Shown: positions 16,209 to 25,352, numbered from the stretch's first letter. The stretch: DNA of 64,000 nt from Hymenobacter siberiensis (GCF_018967865.2 NZ_JAHLZY020000001.1:3348001-3412000), one strand, 5' to 3'. Notes: generated from the letters alone by a model not told the origin. Numbers and translations are program-made.

Positions 16209-19200
16209 GTGAGTAAACCTTTTACTTTTCAAAAGCTGAGCCTGGCCCTGCTCGGCCTGCTACCGCTGTCTGCGCTACACGCGCAGTCCATACCCTCCCA
16301 GCAGGCCATGGAAAAAGTGCTGGCCGTGCGCAGCCAGTGGGCCGGCCCCGGCTTCGCGCCTGCCGACCTGCGCCTGAGCAGTGCCTACGCCGACGCCAAC
16401 GGCCTGGAGCACATGTATGTGCAGCAATTGTACCAGGGCATTCCGGTATTTAATAAGGTGCAGTCGCTGGCCTTTATGGGCGGGCGACTGGCCTCCCACG
16501 CCGGGGCGTTTGTGCCGGCTAAGCAGCTGGCCGCCGTGCCCGCCACGCCGGCCATCACGGCTACTGTGGCCGTGAGCCGCGCCCTGCAGCACCTGGACCA
16601 GCCCTTTGCCGCTACCCCGATGCGCCTCACGGAAGCGAACGGACCCGAAGCCCGCCAGACGTTCGCCGCCAGCGGCGTGGCCCGGCACGACATCGTGGCC
16701 AGCCTGACCTGGGCGTTTGATGAGGCCGGCAAGCCCCACCTGACCTGGAACGTGAATATCGACCTGCTGGGCTCGCCCGACTGGTGGAACGTACGGATAG
16801 ATGCCGCCACGGGTACCTTCGTGAGCCAGGACAACTGGACGGTGAGCGAAGCCGCTGCCCACCGCGCCCAGCCAGCCGCCACGGCCGCCAAAGGCACGAT
16901 GAGTGCCGCCGCGCAGTTTTTGCCACCGCCCCCGCCGCCCACCACCACTGCATCATCGTACCTGGTGGTGCCCTTCCCCCGGGAGCGGCCCGCTGCTACA
17001 GGTCTTCAGACCGAAACCGACCCGTGGCTGAAGGCTGGTGCCACCAACAATGCCACCACCCACGGCTGGAACTTCGACGGCACCACCAACTATGCCTTCA
17101 CGCGGGGCAACAACGTGGCGGCTTACGACGATGCGGCCAACGTTAACGCGCCCGGCAACTACGCCAACTCGCAAACGGCGGCTCCGAGCCTCAGCTTCAA
17201 CTACACGCCTGACTTTACGACTACGCCCGGCGGTGCTATCAACCGCAACGCGGCCGTGGTGAACCTGTTCTACTGGAACAACATCATTCACGACATCACC
17301 TATCAGTACGGCTTCACGGAGGCCGCCGGCAACTTCCAGGCCGATAACCTGGGCCGGGGCGGCAGCGGCAACGACTACGTGAAGGCCGAAGCCCAGGACG
17401 GCGCCGGCACCAACAACGCCAACTTCAGCACGCCGGCCGATGGCAGCAGCGGCCGCATGCAGATGTACCTCTGGACTGCCCCTGCCCAGGCTTACGCTCT
17501 GACCGTGACGGCCCCCAGCACCGTGGCCGGCAGCTACACGGCCGTGGAGGGCGGTTTCAGCACCGCCAATGGCCTGGCCACGCTGGGTCCCATCTCGGGG
17601 CAGCTGGCACTGTATGGCGATGCGGGTAACCTGGGCTGCGTGGCCGCTACCGGCACCGCGCTCACCGGCAAAATCGCGCTGATTTACCGGGGTACCTGCA
17701 GCTTTGCTCCCAAGGTGAAAAACGCCCAGCTGGCCGGTGCCATTGCCGCCATTGTGGTGAATAACGTGGCCAACGCCCCCACGGTAATGGGCGGCACCGA
17801 CAACACCGTTACCATTCCTTCGGTGATGATTTCGCAAGCCGACGGCGCGGCCCTGGCCGCCCAGATTGCCAACAACGTGCAAGTGACCCTGCCCCGCGCT
17901 CCAGCTCCCAACCCCATGCTGGACGGCGACCTCGACAACGGCATTGTGGTGCACGAATATGGCCACGGCGTATCGACCCGCCTCACGGGCGGCCCCTCCA
18001 ACAGCAGCTGCCTCAACAACGCTGAGCAAGGCAGCGAAGGCTGGAGCGACTACCTGGCCCTGATGATGACCACCGACTGGGCCACCGCTGCCCTCGCCGA
18101 CGGCCCCAACGCCCGCCCCGTGGGCACCTACGCCAGCGGCCAGGCCGCTACGGCCAGGGGCATCCGCCGCTACCCCTACTCTACCAGCCTCACGGTGAAC
18201 CCACTGACCTACGCCAACGTGGCCACCAACCCCGAGGTGCACGCCATTGGCGAAATCTGGTGCGCGGTGCTGTGGGACATGACCTGGAACGTGATTCAGC
18301 AGCGCGGCCGCATCGAGCCCAACCTGTATAACGGCGCTGCCAACGGCGGCAACAATGTTGCCATGCAGCTCGTGATGCAAGGCCTGAAGCTGCAGCCCTG
18401 CCAGCCCGGCTTCCTCGATTCGCGCGATGCCATTCTGGCCGCCGACTCCCTGCTCTATCAGGGCCAGTACCACTGCACCATCTGGAACGCCTTTGCGCGC
18501 CGGGGCATGGGCTACAGTGCCGTGCAGGGCTCTTCGGGCAGTGCTACCGACCAAACGGCGGCTTTCGACATGCCGCCGCCCGTCACGCTGCAAAAGGTAA
18601 CGCCGCTGGTTTCCGGCAACACGTTCAGCAACGAGTACAAGCTGACCTGCAACTGCAGCCTGCCCACCGCTCCCTACACCCTCACCACCGAGCTGCCCAC
18701 GGGCATGCAGTTTGTAAGCAGCACCACCGGCGGCACGCTGATAGGCAACAAAGTGACGTTCAGCAATCTCAACTTCACCGCACTGGGCCAGACGCGCACG
18801 CTGCGCTTCCAGAGCCAGGCCACGACGGCCGGGGCCTGCGCCCCGGTTACGCCCGTGAACGACAACCGCGAGGCCAATACGGCAGGCGGCTTTGCAGCTA
18901 CGCCCATCACCGGCACGGCTACCTGGGCCACCAGCACGGCCCACGCCAACAGCGGCACCACCTCGTGGTGGGCCACGGCCCCGGCCACGCCCACCGATTT
19001 CGTGCTGACGTCGGCCCCGTTCACGCCCACGGGCCTGTCGGTACTCTCCATCTATCACTACTTCGACTTTGAGGGCAGCTACGATGGCGGCACGGTGGAA
19101 ATTTCCACCAACAACGGCACCACCTGGCAGAACCCGGCCACCCTCTGGCTGCAGAATGGCTATAACAGCACTTTCGATGCCAGCACCACCGCCCCCGGCC

Positions 19201-19763
19201 AGAAGTGCTTCTCGGGCCGGAGCGTAACGGGCACCGCCGGTTTCATCCGCTCGGCGCTCGACCTGCGCTCCTTCGCCGGCATGCCCATGCTCGTCCGTTT
19301 CCGCACCCGCACCGACGATGGCAGCCCTGGCACGTTTGAGGGCTGGTTTATCGATGACATCCAGGTTATCAATGGCTGCGGTGGCAACCAGATTGTGGAG
19401 CTGCGCAACGGTGCCAACACCCTGCAAAGCACGCAAACGGTGACCACCTACCTGCTGCCCGCCGCCGTAACGGCCCAGAAAGCCGGTTTGGCGCAGGCCA
19501 GCGAGTTCACGGCCCAGCCCAACCCCTTCGGCTCGCAGGGCCTGCAGCTGCGCCTGAACCTGCCTTCGGCCCAGCCCCAAATGGAGCTCACCCTCTATGA
19601 CGTGGCCGGCCGCCAGCTGCTGCACCGCACCGTGGAGCGCGTGGCCGCCGGCACCAGCAACCTCACCTGGAACGAAGCCGCCAGTCTGCGCGCCGGCCTC
19701 TACCTGGTGCGCCTGCAGCTGCCCGACGGCAGCAGCACCATGCTGCGCGTAGAGCGGGAATAA
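16209..19763 (+). CDS. M36 (fungalysin-like) metalloprotease with PA domain and T9SS sorting tail
   Basis: 1184 aa from GTG 16209, which places a good signal peptide (LALLGLLPLSALHAQ) at the N-terminus. Residues about 20-220 are an FTP/propeptide region. The M36 catalytic core carries the zinc motif HEYGH (H582, E583, H586) and the downstream EGWSDYLALM segment that supplies the third ligand. A PA domain is inserted before the zinc site (about 440-565, GTCSFAPKVKNAQLAGAIAA). Beta-sandwich modules follow, and the last 80 residues form a T9SS type A sorting domain (AQPNPFGSQGLQL, LYDVAGRQLL). It is predicted to be a secreted or surface-bound endopeptidase matured from a proenzyme. A strong terminator follows. 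Confidence 0.93.
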   Translation: MSKPFTFQKLSLALLGLLPLSALHAQSIPSQQAMEKVLAVRSQWAGPGFAPADLRLSSAYADANGLEHMYVQQLYQGIPVFNKVQSLAFMGGRLASHAGAFVPAKQLAAVPATPAITATVAVSRALQHLDQPFAATPMRLTEANGPEARQTFAASGVARHDIVASLTWAFDEAGKPHLTWNVNIDLLGSPDWWNVRIDAATGTFVSQDNWTVSEAAAHRAQPAATAAKGTMSAAAQFLPPPPPPTTTASSYLVVPFPRERPAATGLQTETDPWLKAGATNNATTHGWNFDGTTNYAFTRGNNVAAYDDAANVNAPGNYANSQTAAPSLSFNYTPDFTTTPGGAINRNAAVVNLFYWNNIIHDITYQYGFTEAAGNFQADNLGRGGSGNDYVKAEAQDGAGTNNANFSTPADGSSGRMQMYLWTAPAQAYALTVTAPSTVAGSYTAVEGGFSTANGLATLGPISGQLALYGDAGNLGCVAATGTALTGKIALIYRGTCSFAPKVKNAQLAGAIAAIVVNNVANAPTVMGGTDNTVTIPSVMISQADGAALAAQIANNVQVTLPRAPAPNPMLDGDLDNGIVVHEYGHGVSTRLTGGPSNSSCLNNAEQGSEGWSDYLALMMTTDWATAALADGPNARPVGTYASGQAATARGIRRYPYSTSLTVNPLTYANVATNPEVHAIGEIWCAVLWDMTWNVIQQRGRIEPNLYNGAANGGNNVAMQLVMQGLKLQPCQPGFLDSRDAILAADSLLYQGQYHCTIWNAFARRGMGYSAVQGSSGSATDQTAAFDMPPPVTLQKVTPLVSGNTFSNEYKLTCNCSLPTAPYTLTTELPTGMQFVSSTTGGTLIGNKVTFSNLNFTALGQTRTLRFQSQATTAGACAPVTPVNDNREANTAGGFAATPITGTATWATSTAHANSGTTSWWATAPATPTDFVLTSAPFTPTGLSVLSIYHYFDFEGSYDGGTVEISTNNGTTWQNPATLWLQNGYNSTFDASTTAPGQKCFSGRSVTGTAGFIRSALDLRSFAGMPMLVRFRTRTDDGSPGTFEGWFIDDIQVINGCGGNQIVELRNGANTLQSTQTVTTYLLPAAVTAQKAGLAQASEFTAQPNPFGSQGLQLRLNLPSAQPQMELTLYDVAGRQLLHRTVERVAAGTSNLTWNEAASLRAGLYLVRLQLPDGSSTMLRVERE

Positions 19764-19783
19764 CCGCTGATTAACCAGTTATT

Positions 19784-19816
19784 AAAAAGGCCCGCTGAGT
19801 TTCAGCGGGCCTTTTT
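19784..19816 (+). terminator. Rho-independent terminator after the M36 protease gene
   Basis: AAAAAGGCCCGCTGA (19784-19798) and TCAGCGGGCCTTTTT (19802-19816) form a perfect 15-bp stem with a 3-base loop and a T-run. Confidence 0.93.
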
Positions 19817-19830
19817 CGTAGGAAGTAAGT

Positions 19831-19873
19831 CACCTGCCGGTCTGACCGCCTGGGGCGGTCAGACCGGCAGGTG
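19831..19873. repeat. Palindromic repeat, copy E
   Basis: Perfect 20-base arms (19831-19850 and 19854-19873) with loop TGG. The core GGTCTGACCGCC / GGCGGTCAGACC is shared with the other copies, but the outer part is CACCTGCC / GGCAGGTG rather than the GCTCC / GGAGC of copies A and B. It lies 14 bases after a terminator, between convergent genes. Confidence 0.88.
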
Positions 19874-19912
19874 AGATTTGCATACGATTGATTTTAACAG
19901 TCCGCTCAGCCC

Positions 19913-20632
19913 TCAGCCGTGCACGGCCAGATGCGCGTGGTCGCGCAGAATGGTTTTCAGAAACGGGCCATCCTGCAGGCTGGTCTGGATGCCGGTGATG
20001 GACTTCACCTTGTTGGCCACCTCGTTCAGCAGCAAATAGTTTTCCTGCTTGCTGCCGTGGTGAAGCAGCTTGCGGATGAGCGCCACATCGTGGTCGGACA
20101 GGGCGGCGGCCTGGGCAAATACCGGCTGGTAGCCCGCAATGGTCGTTACCTCGGCCGCCAACGGCGTGGCGTAGCCGGACCGCTTTTTGAGGCTGATGAC
20201 GGTGGTACCGGCCGCGAGGTCGCCCAGGCGCTGGCCCCGGCCGTTGAGCAGGATGGTAACCAGGGCCACCACGCCCGCAGTGGCCACAATTTCGATGGGC
20301 CGCAGCAGCCAGCGCAGCAGGTAGTCGCCGAGGCCGGCACGGGTGCCATCCATCCGCACCACGCGCAGGCTAAGGGCTTTTTTGCCCAGCGTCTGGCCGT
20401 TGAGGAACACCTCGCAGGCCAGCATGTAGAAGGTGGTGGGCAGCAGGGGTATCACCTGGCCGGCGCGCCCGCCGGGGCTCAGGTGGTACTGGCCATTGAG
20501 CACGCTCCAGGCAATGAACCACACGAAATACAGGCCATAGTCGATAATTGACGCCACGATGCGGTCGCCAATGCTGGCAATCTCATATTCGAGGGAAACG
20601 TTCTGGGTCGTCTGAATGCGGATGGTACTCAT
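19913..20632 (-). CDS. RDD family membrane protein
   Basis: 239 aa. Residues about 10-150 show the RDD pattern: ASIGDRIVASIIDYGLYF holds the Arg and Asp in the first membrane helix. Further features are LNGQTLGKKALSLRVV and RGQRLGDLAAGTTVI. Three or four membrane segments are predicted, followed by a cytoplasmic C-terminal tail of about 80 residues. It is divergent from the SpoIIM-MoxR-DUF58 operon, and RDD genes commonly accompany these clusters, so it probably belongs to the same envelope-associated system. The biochemical role is not known for this subgroup; some RDD proteins act as ion transporters. Confidence 0.88.
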   Translation of the reverse strand: MSTIRIQTTQNVSLEYEIASIGDRIVASIIDYGLYFVWFIAWSVLNGQYHLSPGGRAGQVIPLLPTTFYMLACEVFLNGQTLGKKALSLRVVRMDGTRAGLGDYLLRWLLRPIEIVATAGVVALVTILLNGRGQRLGDLAAGTTVISLKKRSGYATPLAAEVTTIAGYQPVFAQAAALSDHDVALIRKLLHHGSKQENYLLLNEVANKVKSITGIQTSLQDGPFLKTILRDHAHLAVHG

Positions 20633-20751
20633 GAGCGGGCAGGCAGTAGTGGGGTAAGTAGCGGCCAGGATTTGGCCGCGAAAAGTACGCCAGCGCCGGG
20701 CATATAACTAGCTGGGCAACACTCTCAGCCCACCATCTTTTTTTCTAACAT

Positions 20752-20782
20752 TCTGCGACTACAGCCGCTTGTGCTACCTTTA
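20752..20782 (+). promoter_or_regulatory. Candidate promoter of the SpoIIM-MoxR-DUF58 operon
   Basis: TACCTTTA at 20775-20782 is one base from the TAnnTTTG -7 consensus. At the expected N19 distance there is only TCTG, a weak -33 match. It lies 20 bases before the SpoIIM-like start. Confidence 0.4.
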
Positions 20783-20801
20783 AGGTCCTATCCCACGCCC
20801 C

Positions 20802-21767
20802 ATGCGCGAAGCCCTTTTTCTGCGGCAAAACCAGGCCCGGTGGCAGCAATACGAAACCCAGTCCGCCGCCAATCCCGACGAGCTGGCCGCCCGCTTCGTA
20901 GCCCTGACCGACGACCTGGCCTACGCCCAAACCTTCTACCCGGAGTCGCCCACCACGGCCTACCTCAACGGCCTCACCGGCAAGCTGCACCAAGCCATTT
21001 ATAAGAACAAAGCCGAGGGCCGGGGCCGTTTCGGGCATTTCTGGGTGCGCGAGCTGCCCTTGGTGGTGAGCCGCCACCAGGGCGTGCTGGCCTGGACGCT
21101 GCTGTTTTTTGTGCTGTGCACGGCCCTGGGCGCGCTTTCGGCGGCGTACGACGACACCTTTGTGCGCAGCATTCTGGGCGATGGCTACGTGAACCAAACG
21201 CTGGAAAACATCCGCCGGGGCGACCCGATGGCCATTTACAAGAGCGACGAGGAAACGTCGATGTTTCTCTTTATCACCTTCAACAACATCAAGGTGGCGC
21301 TCACGGCCTTTGCAATGGGCATCACGGCGGGGCTGGGCACGGGCGCGGCGCTGTTCTACAACGGCCTGATGCTGGGCTCGTTCCAGTATTTTTTCTACAA
21401 GCAGCACGTCTTGGCGGCCTCGGTGCTTACCATCTGGATTCACGGCACGCTGGAGATTTCGGCCATTGTGCTGGCCGGCGGCGCGGGGTTTGTGATGGCG
21501 AAGGGCATCCTGTTTCCGGGCACTCACGGCCGGGCCGAGTCGTTCCGGCACGCGGCCCGCGAGGGCGGTAAGCTGGCGCTGGGGCTGGTGCCCATTTTCA
21601 TCCTGGCCGGCTTTCTGGAGAGCTTCGTGACGCGCCACACCGAGATGCCGGTGGCGGCCAGCGTGGCCATTATCGGCGGCTCAGCGGCATTCATTCTGTG
21701 GTATTTCGGGTGGTACCCGTGGCGGCTGCGGCAGCAGGGCGCGGCGCTGGCCGCACCTAAATCCTGA
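20802..21767 (+). CDS. Stage II sporulation protein M-like (SpoIIM family) membrane protein
   Basis: 321 aa. A cytoplasmic N-terminal helical region (MREALFLRQNQARWQQYE) precedes about five or six membrane helices. Family features include FNNIKVALTAFAMGITAGLG, the following LMLGSFQYFF, and WIHGTLEISAIVLAGGAGF. In non-sporulating bacteria SpoIIM homologues sit in MoxR-linked operons and their role is unclear; the sporulation protein helps recruit peptidoglycan hydrolases. It is the first gene of a co-directional operon reaching 28483 and is divergent from the RDD gene. Confidence 0.9.
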   Translation: MREALFLRQNQARWQQYETQSAANPDELAARFVALTDDLAYAQTFYPESPTTAYLNGLTGKLHQAIYKNKAEGRGRFGHFWVRELPLVVSRHQGVLAWTLLFFVLCTALGALSAAYDDTFVRSILGDGYVNQTLENIRRGDPMAIYKSDEETSMFLFITFNNIKVALTAFAMGITAGLGTGAALFYNGLMLGSFQYFFYKQHVLAASVLTIWIHGTLEISAIVLAGGAGFVMAKGILFPGTHGRAESFRHAAREGGKLALGLVPIFILAGFLESFVTRHTEMPVAASVAIIGGSAAFILWYFGWYPWRLRQQGAALAAPKS

Positions 21768-21791
21768 TTTTTTGCCTTCCTTTTTTCGGTT

Positions 21792-22757
21792 ATGATTCCA
21801 CGTACTACCACGCGCTTCACCCAGGAGTCGGATTTTCGCCAGCTGCGGGATTTCGGCCAGAAGTTTTCGGCCACCTTCGAATTTATCGGCGCTCATTGGC
21901 GGGGGCTGGGCCAGGCCATGCTTTACCTGGTGCTGCCAACGGCCATCTTGCAGGGCATATTGACAGCCCTGCTCCAAAATCAGATACTAACCCAGGCCCT
22001 GCACGTAGCTGGCACCGGCGCGAGCAAGCTGCAACAGCTGACGATGCTCAACGGCATGTACCAATCGCCCATTTACTGGATAAACGTGGCCATCAGCGGC
22101 ATTTTCATTATGTTTCTGGTGCTCACCGTGTACGGCTACGTGCGCTGCTGCCTGCGGCCCGTGCCCTCGCCCGCGCCCATCGCTGTGGGGGAAGTGTGGG
22201 AGGTGGTGAAACGCGAATTCATCGGCTCCTACCTGTCGTATTTCGGCTTGCTGATAGTGATAATTGTTGGCTTTTTTCTACTTGGTTTCCCCGGTATCTA
22301 CCTTTCGGTGGCCTTCAGCTTGTTTTATATTACAAAAGTGGTGGAGGGCACGGGTTTTATGGGCACCTGCCGGCGCTGCCTGCAGCTGGTGCGGGGCAAG
22401 TGGTGGTCTACGTTCGGGCTGATAATGGTGATGTCGTTTGCGCTGGGCATTGTGCTAGCCGTGGTGGGCAGCGTAGTGGGCGGCGTGTCGTATTTCGCGG
22501 CCAAGCAGGTTGGCTTTCTTCAGACCACTGACCCCAGCAGCTCATTGGGTTTGTTCACCGTTATCACGTCGGCTCTTACCGGCCTGATAAACCTGCTCAT
22601 TTACCCGCCTATCTTACTGGCCATTGCCTTCCAATATTTTAACCTGGTAGAGCGCCGCGATGGCGTGGGCCTGCGCAACATGGTGAACCAGCTGGGCCAG
22701 GCCCCGGCCGCCGTGCACAATACCGACTACCGCCCCGACGACGAAGGCGAATACTAG
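21792..22757 (+). CDS. Polytopic membrane protein of the MoxR operon
   Basis: 321 aa with about six hydrophobic segments, including AMLYLVLPTAILQGILTALL, WINVAISGIFIMFLVLTVYG, FGLLIVIIVGFFLLGFPGIY and INLLIYPPILLAIAFQYFNL. The central FPGIYLSVAFSLFYITKVVEG and CRRCLQLVRGKWWSTFGLI segments resemble the membrane domain found in YciC/glycerophosphodiesterase-membrane-domain proteins, but this is a weak match made by eye. It lies 24 bases after the SpoIIM-like gene and 73 bases before the DUF4129 gene. It is probably an integral partner in the same system. Function unknown. Confidence 0.82.
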   Translation: MIPRTTTRFTQESDFRQLRDFGQKFSATFEFIGAHWRGLGQAMLYLVLPTAILQGILTALLQNQILTQALHVAGTGASKLQQLTMLNGMYQSPIYWINVAISGIFIMFLVLTVYGYVRCCLRPVPSPAPIAVGEVWEVVKREFIGSYLSYFGLLIVIIVGFFLLGFPGIYLSVAFSLFYITKVVEGTGFMGTCRRCLQLVRGKWWSTFGLIMVMSFALGIVLAVVGSVVGGVSYFAAKQVGFLQTTDPSSSLGLFTVITSALTGLINLLIYPPILLAIAFQYFNLVERRDGVGLRNMVNQLGQAPAAVHNTDYRPDDEGEY

Positions 22758-22830
22758 CATTACTTTCGGCAGTGGCCATACCAGCCAACTTGCTGAAAAC
22801 CTGAACTTATACCTTCTCCCCGCTTTATTC

Positions 22831-23610
22831 GTGTCTGCTTTCTCATCCTGGTTTCGGGTCTTGCTGCTGCTGTTGGTGCTGACTGCGCCGGCCCGGGCCG
22901 CCCTGCCCGATGCTCCGGAACGGCCCGCTGCCGCCCAGCCGCTGCCACCCGATACCGGCCCGGCCCCGCGCCTGCGCCGCCCCGATGCCGCCCGCCTGCA
23001 GGAGCTGCGCGGGCAGCGCGAGTTTCAGTACCTTGAGCCCACGACCCGCGCCGAGCAAAGCGCCTGGAGCCTGTTTTGGGCGCGGGTGTGGCAGACGATT
23101 ATTGAGTGGCTGAACAGCCGTAGCTACGGCCACTTCTGGCGCTGGGTGTTTTATGCGCTGTTTTTAGGGGCGGGCGTATTTGTGGTACTCAAGCTTTTGC
23201 AAATCGACTTCACGGCCATGTTGGGCCGCTCGCCCCGCCGCGTGCCGCTGGCCTACGACACCGCCGCCGAAAATATTCACGAAGTGGACTTTACCACCCG
23301 ACTGGCCGAGGCGGAGGCGGCCGGCAACTGGCGGCTGGCCGTGCGCCTGAGCTACCTGCAGCTGCTGAAAACCATGTCGGACCGTGGCCTCATCAACTGG
23401 CAGCCCGATAAAACCAACCACACCTACCTGGCCGAATTGCCACCGACCGGAACGCTACGGGCCGATTTCCGGGAAATAACCCGGCAGTTTGAGTTTGTGT
23501 GGTACGGCGAGCTGGCCCTGTCGGCACTCCTATACGAGCGGGTGCGGGCCGGGCACCGCGCCTTCCAAACGCTGGTGGCCGGCGGCAGTGCCGCCCGGCG
23601 CGCCGCCTGA
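22831..23610 (+). CDS. DUF4129 domain-containing membrane protein
   Basis: 259 aa, started at GTG 22831 directly before a signal-like helix (FRVLLLLLVLTAPARAALP). A Pro-rich stretch (about 28-55) is followed by an amphipathic segment and one transmembrane helix (WVFYALFLGAGVFVVLKLLQ, near residue 115). Residues about 165-250 carry the DUF4129 C-terminal pattern: RLAVRLSYLQLLKTMSDRGL, then TNHTYLAEL, then FVWYGELALS. DUF4129 proteins accompany MoxR/DUF58 genes and sometimes transglutaminases. The role is unknown and probably scaffolding or signalling at the inner membrane. The next gene starts 18 bases downstream. Confidence 0.87.
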   Translation: MSAFSSWFRVLLLLLVLTAPARAALPDAPERPAAAQPLPPDTGPAPRLRRPDAARLQELRGQREFQYLEPTTRAEQSAWSLFWARVWQTIIEWLNSRSYGHFWRWVFYALFLGAGVFVVLKLLQIDFTAMLGRSPRRVPLAYDTAAENIHEVDFTTRLAEAEAAGNWRLAVRLSYLQLLKTMSDRGLINWQPDKTNHTYLAELPPTGTLRADFREITRQFEFVWYGELALSALLYERVRAGHRAFQTLVAGGSAARRAA

Positions 23611-23627
23611 GTTAATTTTCCTGTCTC

Positions 23628-25163
23628 ATGACCTCGAATTTCCGCTGGTATCTGCTGGGTTTGCTGGCCCTGTTTGGGGCCTACGTGGCGCTGGAATACT
23701 ACCGGCCCAAACCGGTGGACTGGCGCCCCACGCTCATCAACAAGGACAAAATCCCCTACGGCACCTATGTGCTGTACGACCAGCTGCCACGCCTGCTCGG
23801 CACCGATTCCGTTGAAGCCACGCGCCTGCCCATCTACAACCAACTCACCGGCGTGGCCCTGGAAGTGACCGATGCGCTGGCCGAAACACAGTCGCGCACC
23901 ATTACCACCGAAGCCCGCCCGGAGCCCGCGCCCGACTCGGCCACAACTACTGAATCCGATTCAACCACTTCCGAATCAGATTCTTCTACATCAGATTCAA
24001 CTTCTGAAAATGATTCCGGCGATACGGCAACGGCCTCGGCCGACACGCCGGCTACTTCGGAGGAAGTCACGGATGCCGACGAAACCACGCCACCGGATAG
24101 CCCCGCCCAAACCGAGAACTCAGCCGATGAGGACGAGGATATACCGCAACACGATTTGGTGGCCAAACACCTGCGCCACGTCCGCGCCAACTACCTGTTT
24201 GTGAACACTGAATTCGCAGCGGAAAAGGCCGACGCGTACGCCCTGCTGCGCTTCATCGCCAGCGGCAACGACTTGTTCATCGTGGCCGAGAACTTTGGCG
24301 ATTCCACCAGCGCGCTACTCGATACGCTGGGCATCCGCACGCGCGTGGTGAAGCTGCCCACCCACGCCGGCCCGCATGGCCTACCCGTGCCCGACTCGGT
24401 AACGGTGCGCTTTACCAACCCCGCCCTGGCCGGGCCGCGCTACCGCCTGCCCGGCGGCGATGCCAACGTGCGCTTCGTGGTGGATTCAGGCCGCGTGGGC
24501 CGCGCCCTGGCCACCGATGCGCAGGGCCGCCCCGTGTTCGTGCGCCTCGACTACGGCCGGGGCCATGTGTACCTGTGCACGGTGCCCATTGCCTTCACCA
24601 ACCAGTTTGTGCTGCGGCCGGCCACCAGCCAGTTCGCGGCCACGGCCCTCTCCTACCTGACCGCCCGCCTCACGTGGTGGGACGAGTACCAGAAGCAGGG
24701 CCGCTTGGGCAACCAGTCGTTGCTGCGCCTCGTGAGCAGCCACGAAGCGCTGAACACGGCCTGGTACCTGCTCATTATCGGCGGGCTACTGTTTGTACTG
24801 GTGGAGGCGCGGCGCCGGCAGCGTATCATCCCCACCATCAAGCCTTTGCCCAATACCACGCTGCTGTTTACGCGCACGGTGGCCAGCCTCTACCGTCAGG
24901 GCAGTAGCCATGCGCTGATTGCGGAAAAAAAAGTGGGACTGTTTATGGATTACCTACGTACCCGCTTCCAGGAATCGAGCCCGGATTTTGGCGATGAGAA
25001 TTTTCGGGAGCGGCTCAGCCAGAAATCCGGCCTCACCCGGCCCCGCGTCGATGAGCTGCTACGGCTGGTGAACTTCGCCCGCACAGCCCCGCGGATGAAC
25101 GACCAGCAGCTGCTGCAATTGAGCCGGGCACTGACTGACTTTAAGCGCGAAGCCCGCCGCTAA
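23628..25163 (+). CDS. DUF4350 domain-containing membrane protein with acidic Ser/Thr insert
   Basis: 511 aa. An N-terminal helix (WYLLGLLALFGAYVALEYY) anchors it in the inner membrane, then KDKIPYGTYVLYDQLPRLL begins the DUF4350 region. About residues 90-180 are a low-complexity Ser/Thr/Asp/Glu segment, built largely from TCN and GAN codons and more AT-rich than its surroundings. The domain resumes with LRFIASGNDLFIVAENFG and KLPTHAG. A second helix lies near residue 385 (WYLLIIGGLLFVLVEARRR), followed by a cytoplasmic tail. The layout suggests an extracytoplasmic domain held by two helices. It sits between DUF4129 and MoxR genes, as is usual for this family. Confidence 0.88.
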   Translation: MTSNFRWYLLGLLALFGAYVALEYYRPKPVDWRPTLINKDKIPYGTYVLYDQLPRLLGTDSVEATRLPIYNQLTGVALEVTDALAETQSRTITTEARPEPAPDSATTTESDSTTSESDSSTSDSTSENDSGDTATASADTPATSEEVTDADETTPPDSPAQTENSADEDEDIPQHDLVAKHLRHVRANYLFVNTEFAAEKADAYALLRFIASGNDLFIVAENFGDSTSALLDTLGIRTRVVKLPTHAGPHGLPVPDSVTVRFTNPALAGPRYRLPGGDANVRFVVDSGRVGRALATDAQGRPVFVRLDYGRGHVYLCTVPIAFTNQFVLRPATSQFAATALSYLTARLTWWDEYQKQGRLGNQSLLRLVSSHEALNTAWYLLIIGGLLFVLVEARRRQRIIPTIKPLPNTTLLFTRTVASLYRQGSSHALIAEKKVGLFMDYLRTRFQESSPDFGDENFRERLSQKSGLTRPRVDELLRLVNFARTAPRMNDQQLLQLSRALTDFKREARR

Positions 25164-25175
25164 CCCCTGTTCGCC

Positions 25176-25352
25176 ATGCTCACCGTAGCCAAGCTCGCCA
25201 TCCTCATCAAGTACCACTGGGATTACCGCCGGTTCAATAAGCAGGGCCTGCCCGAGGAGAAAGAGCTGCTGGCCGACCTCGACCTGCACGCCCTGGCCGA
25301 GCTCCTGCAGGACCTCACGCTTTATCAAAAAAACCTCGTTTCCAACGAGTAA
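25176..25352 (+). CDS. Small conserved-position protein of the MoxR operon (58 aa)
   Basis: ATG 25176 to TAA 25350-25352 encodes 58 residues, MLTVAKLAILIKYHWDYRRF onward. It lies 12 bases after the DUF4350 stop and 87 bases before the MoxR start, on the same strand. The composition is typical of a soluble helical protein: EEKELLADLDLHALAELLQD is acidic and Leu rich, with a basic, aromatic N-terminus. No family is recognised. Tight packing in the operon and good codon usage support it as a real gene; alternatively it is a chance frame. Confidence 0.68.
   Translation: MLTVAKLAILIKYHWDYRRFNKQGLPEEKELLADLDLHALAELLQDLTLYQKNLVSNE

Noticed and set aside
16953..19625. 890-aa open frame on the minus strand opposite the M36 protease gene
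   Set aside because: It is His/Gly/Val/Ala-rich with no domain and is a GC-driven shadow of the real plus-strand gene.
3355..19873. CRISPR array
   Set aside because: The repeats are kilobases apart, palindromic and without regular spacers; no cas gene is present.
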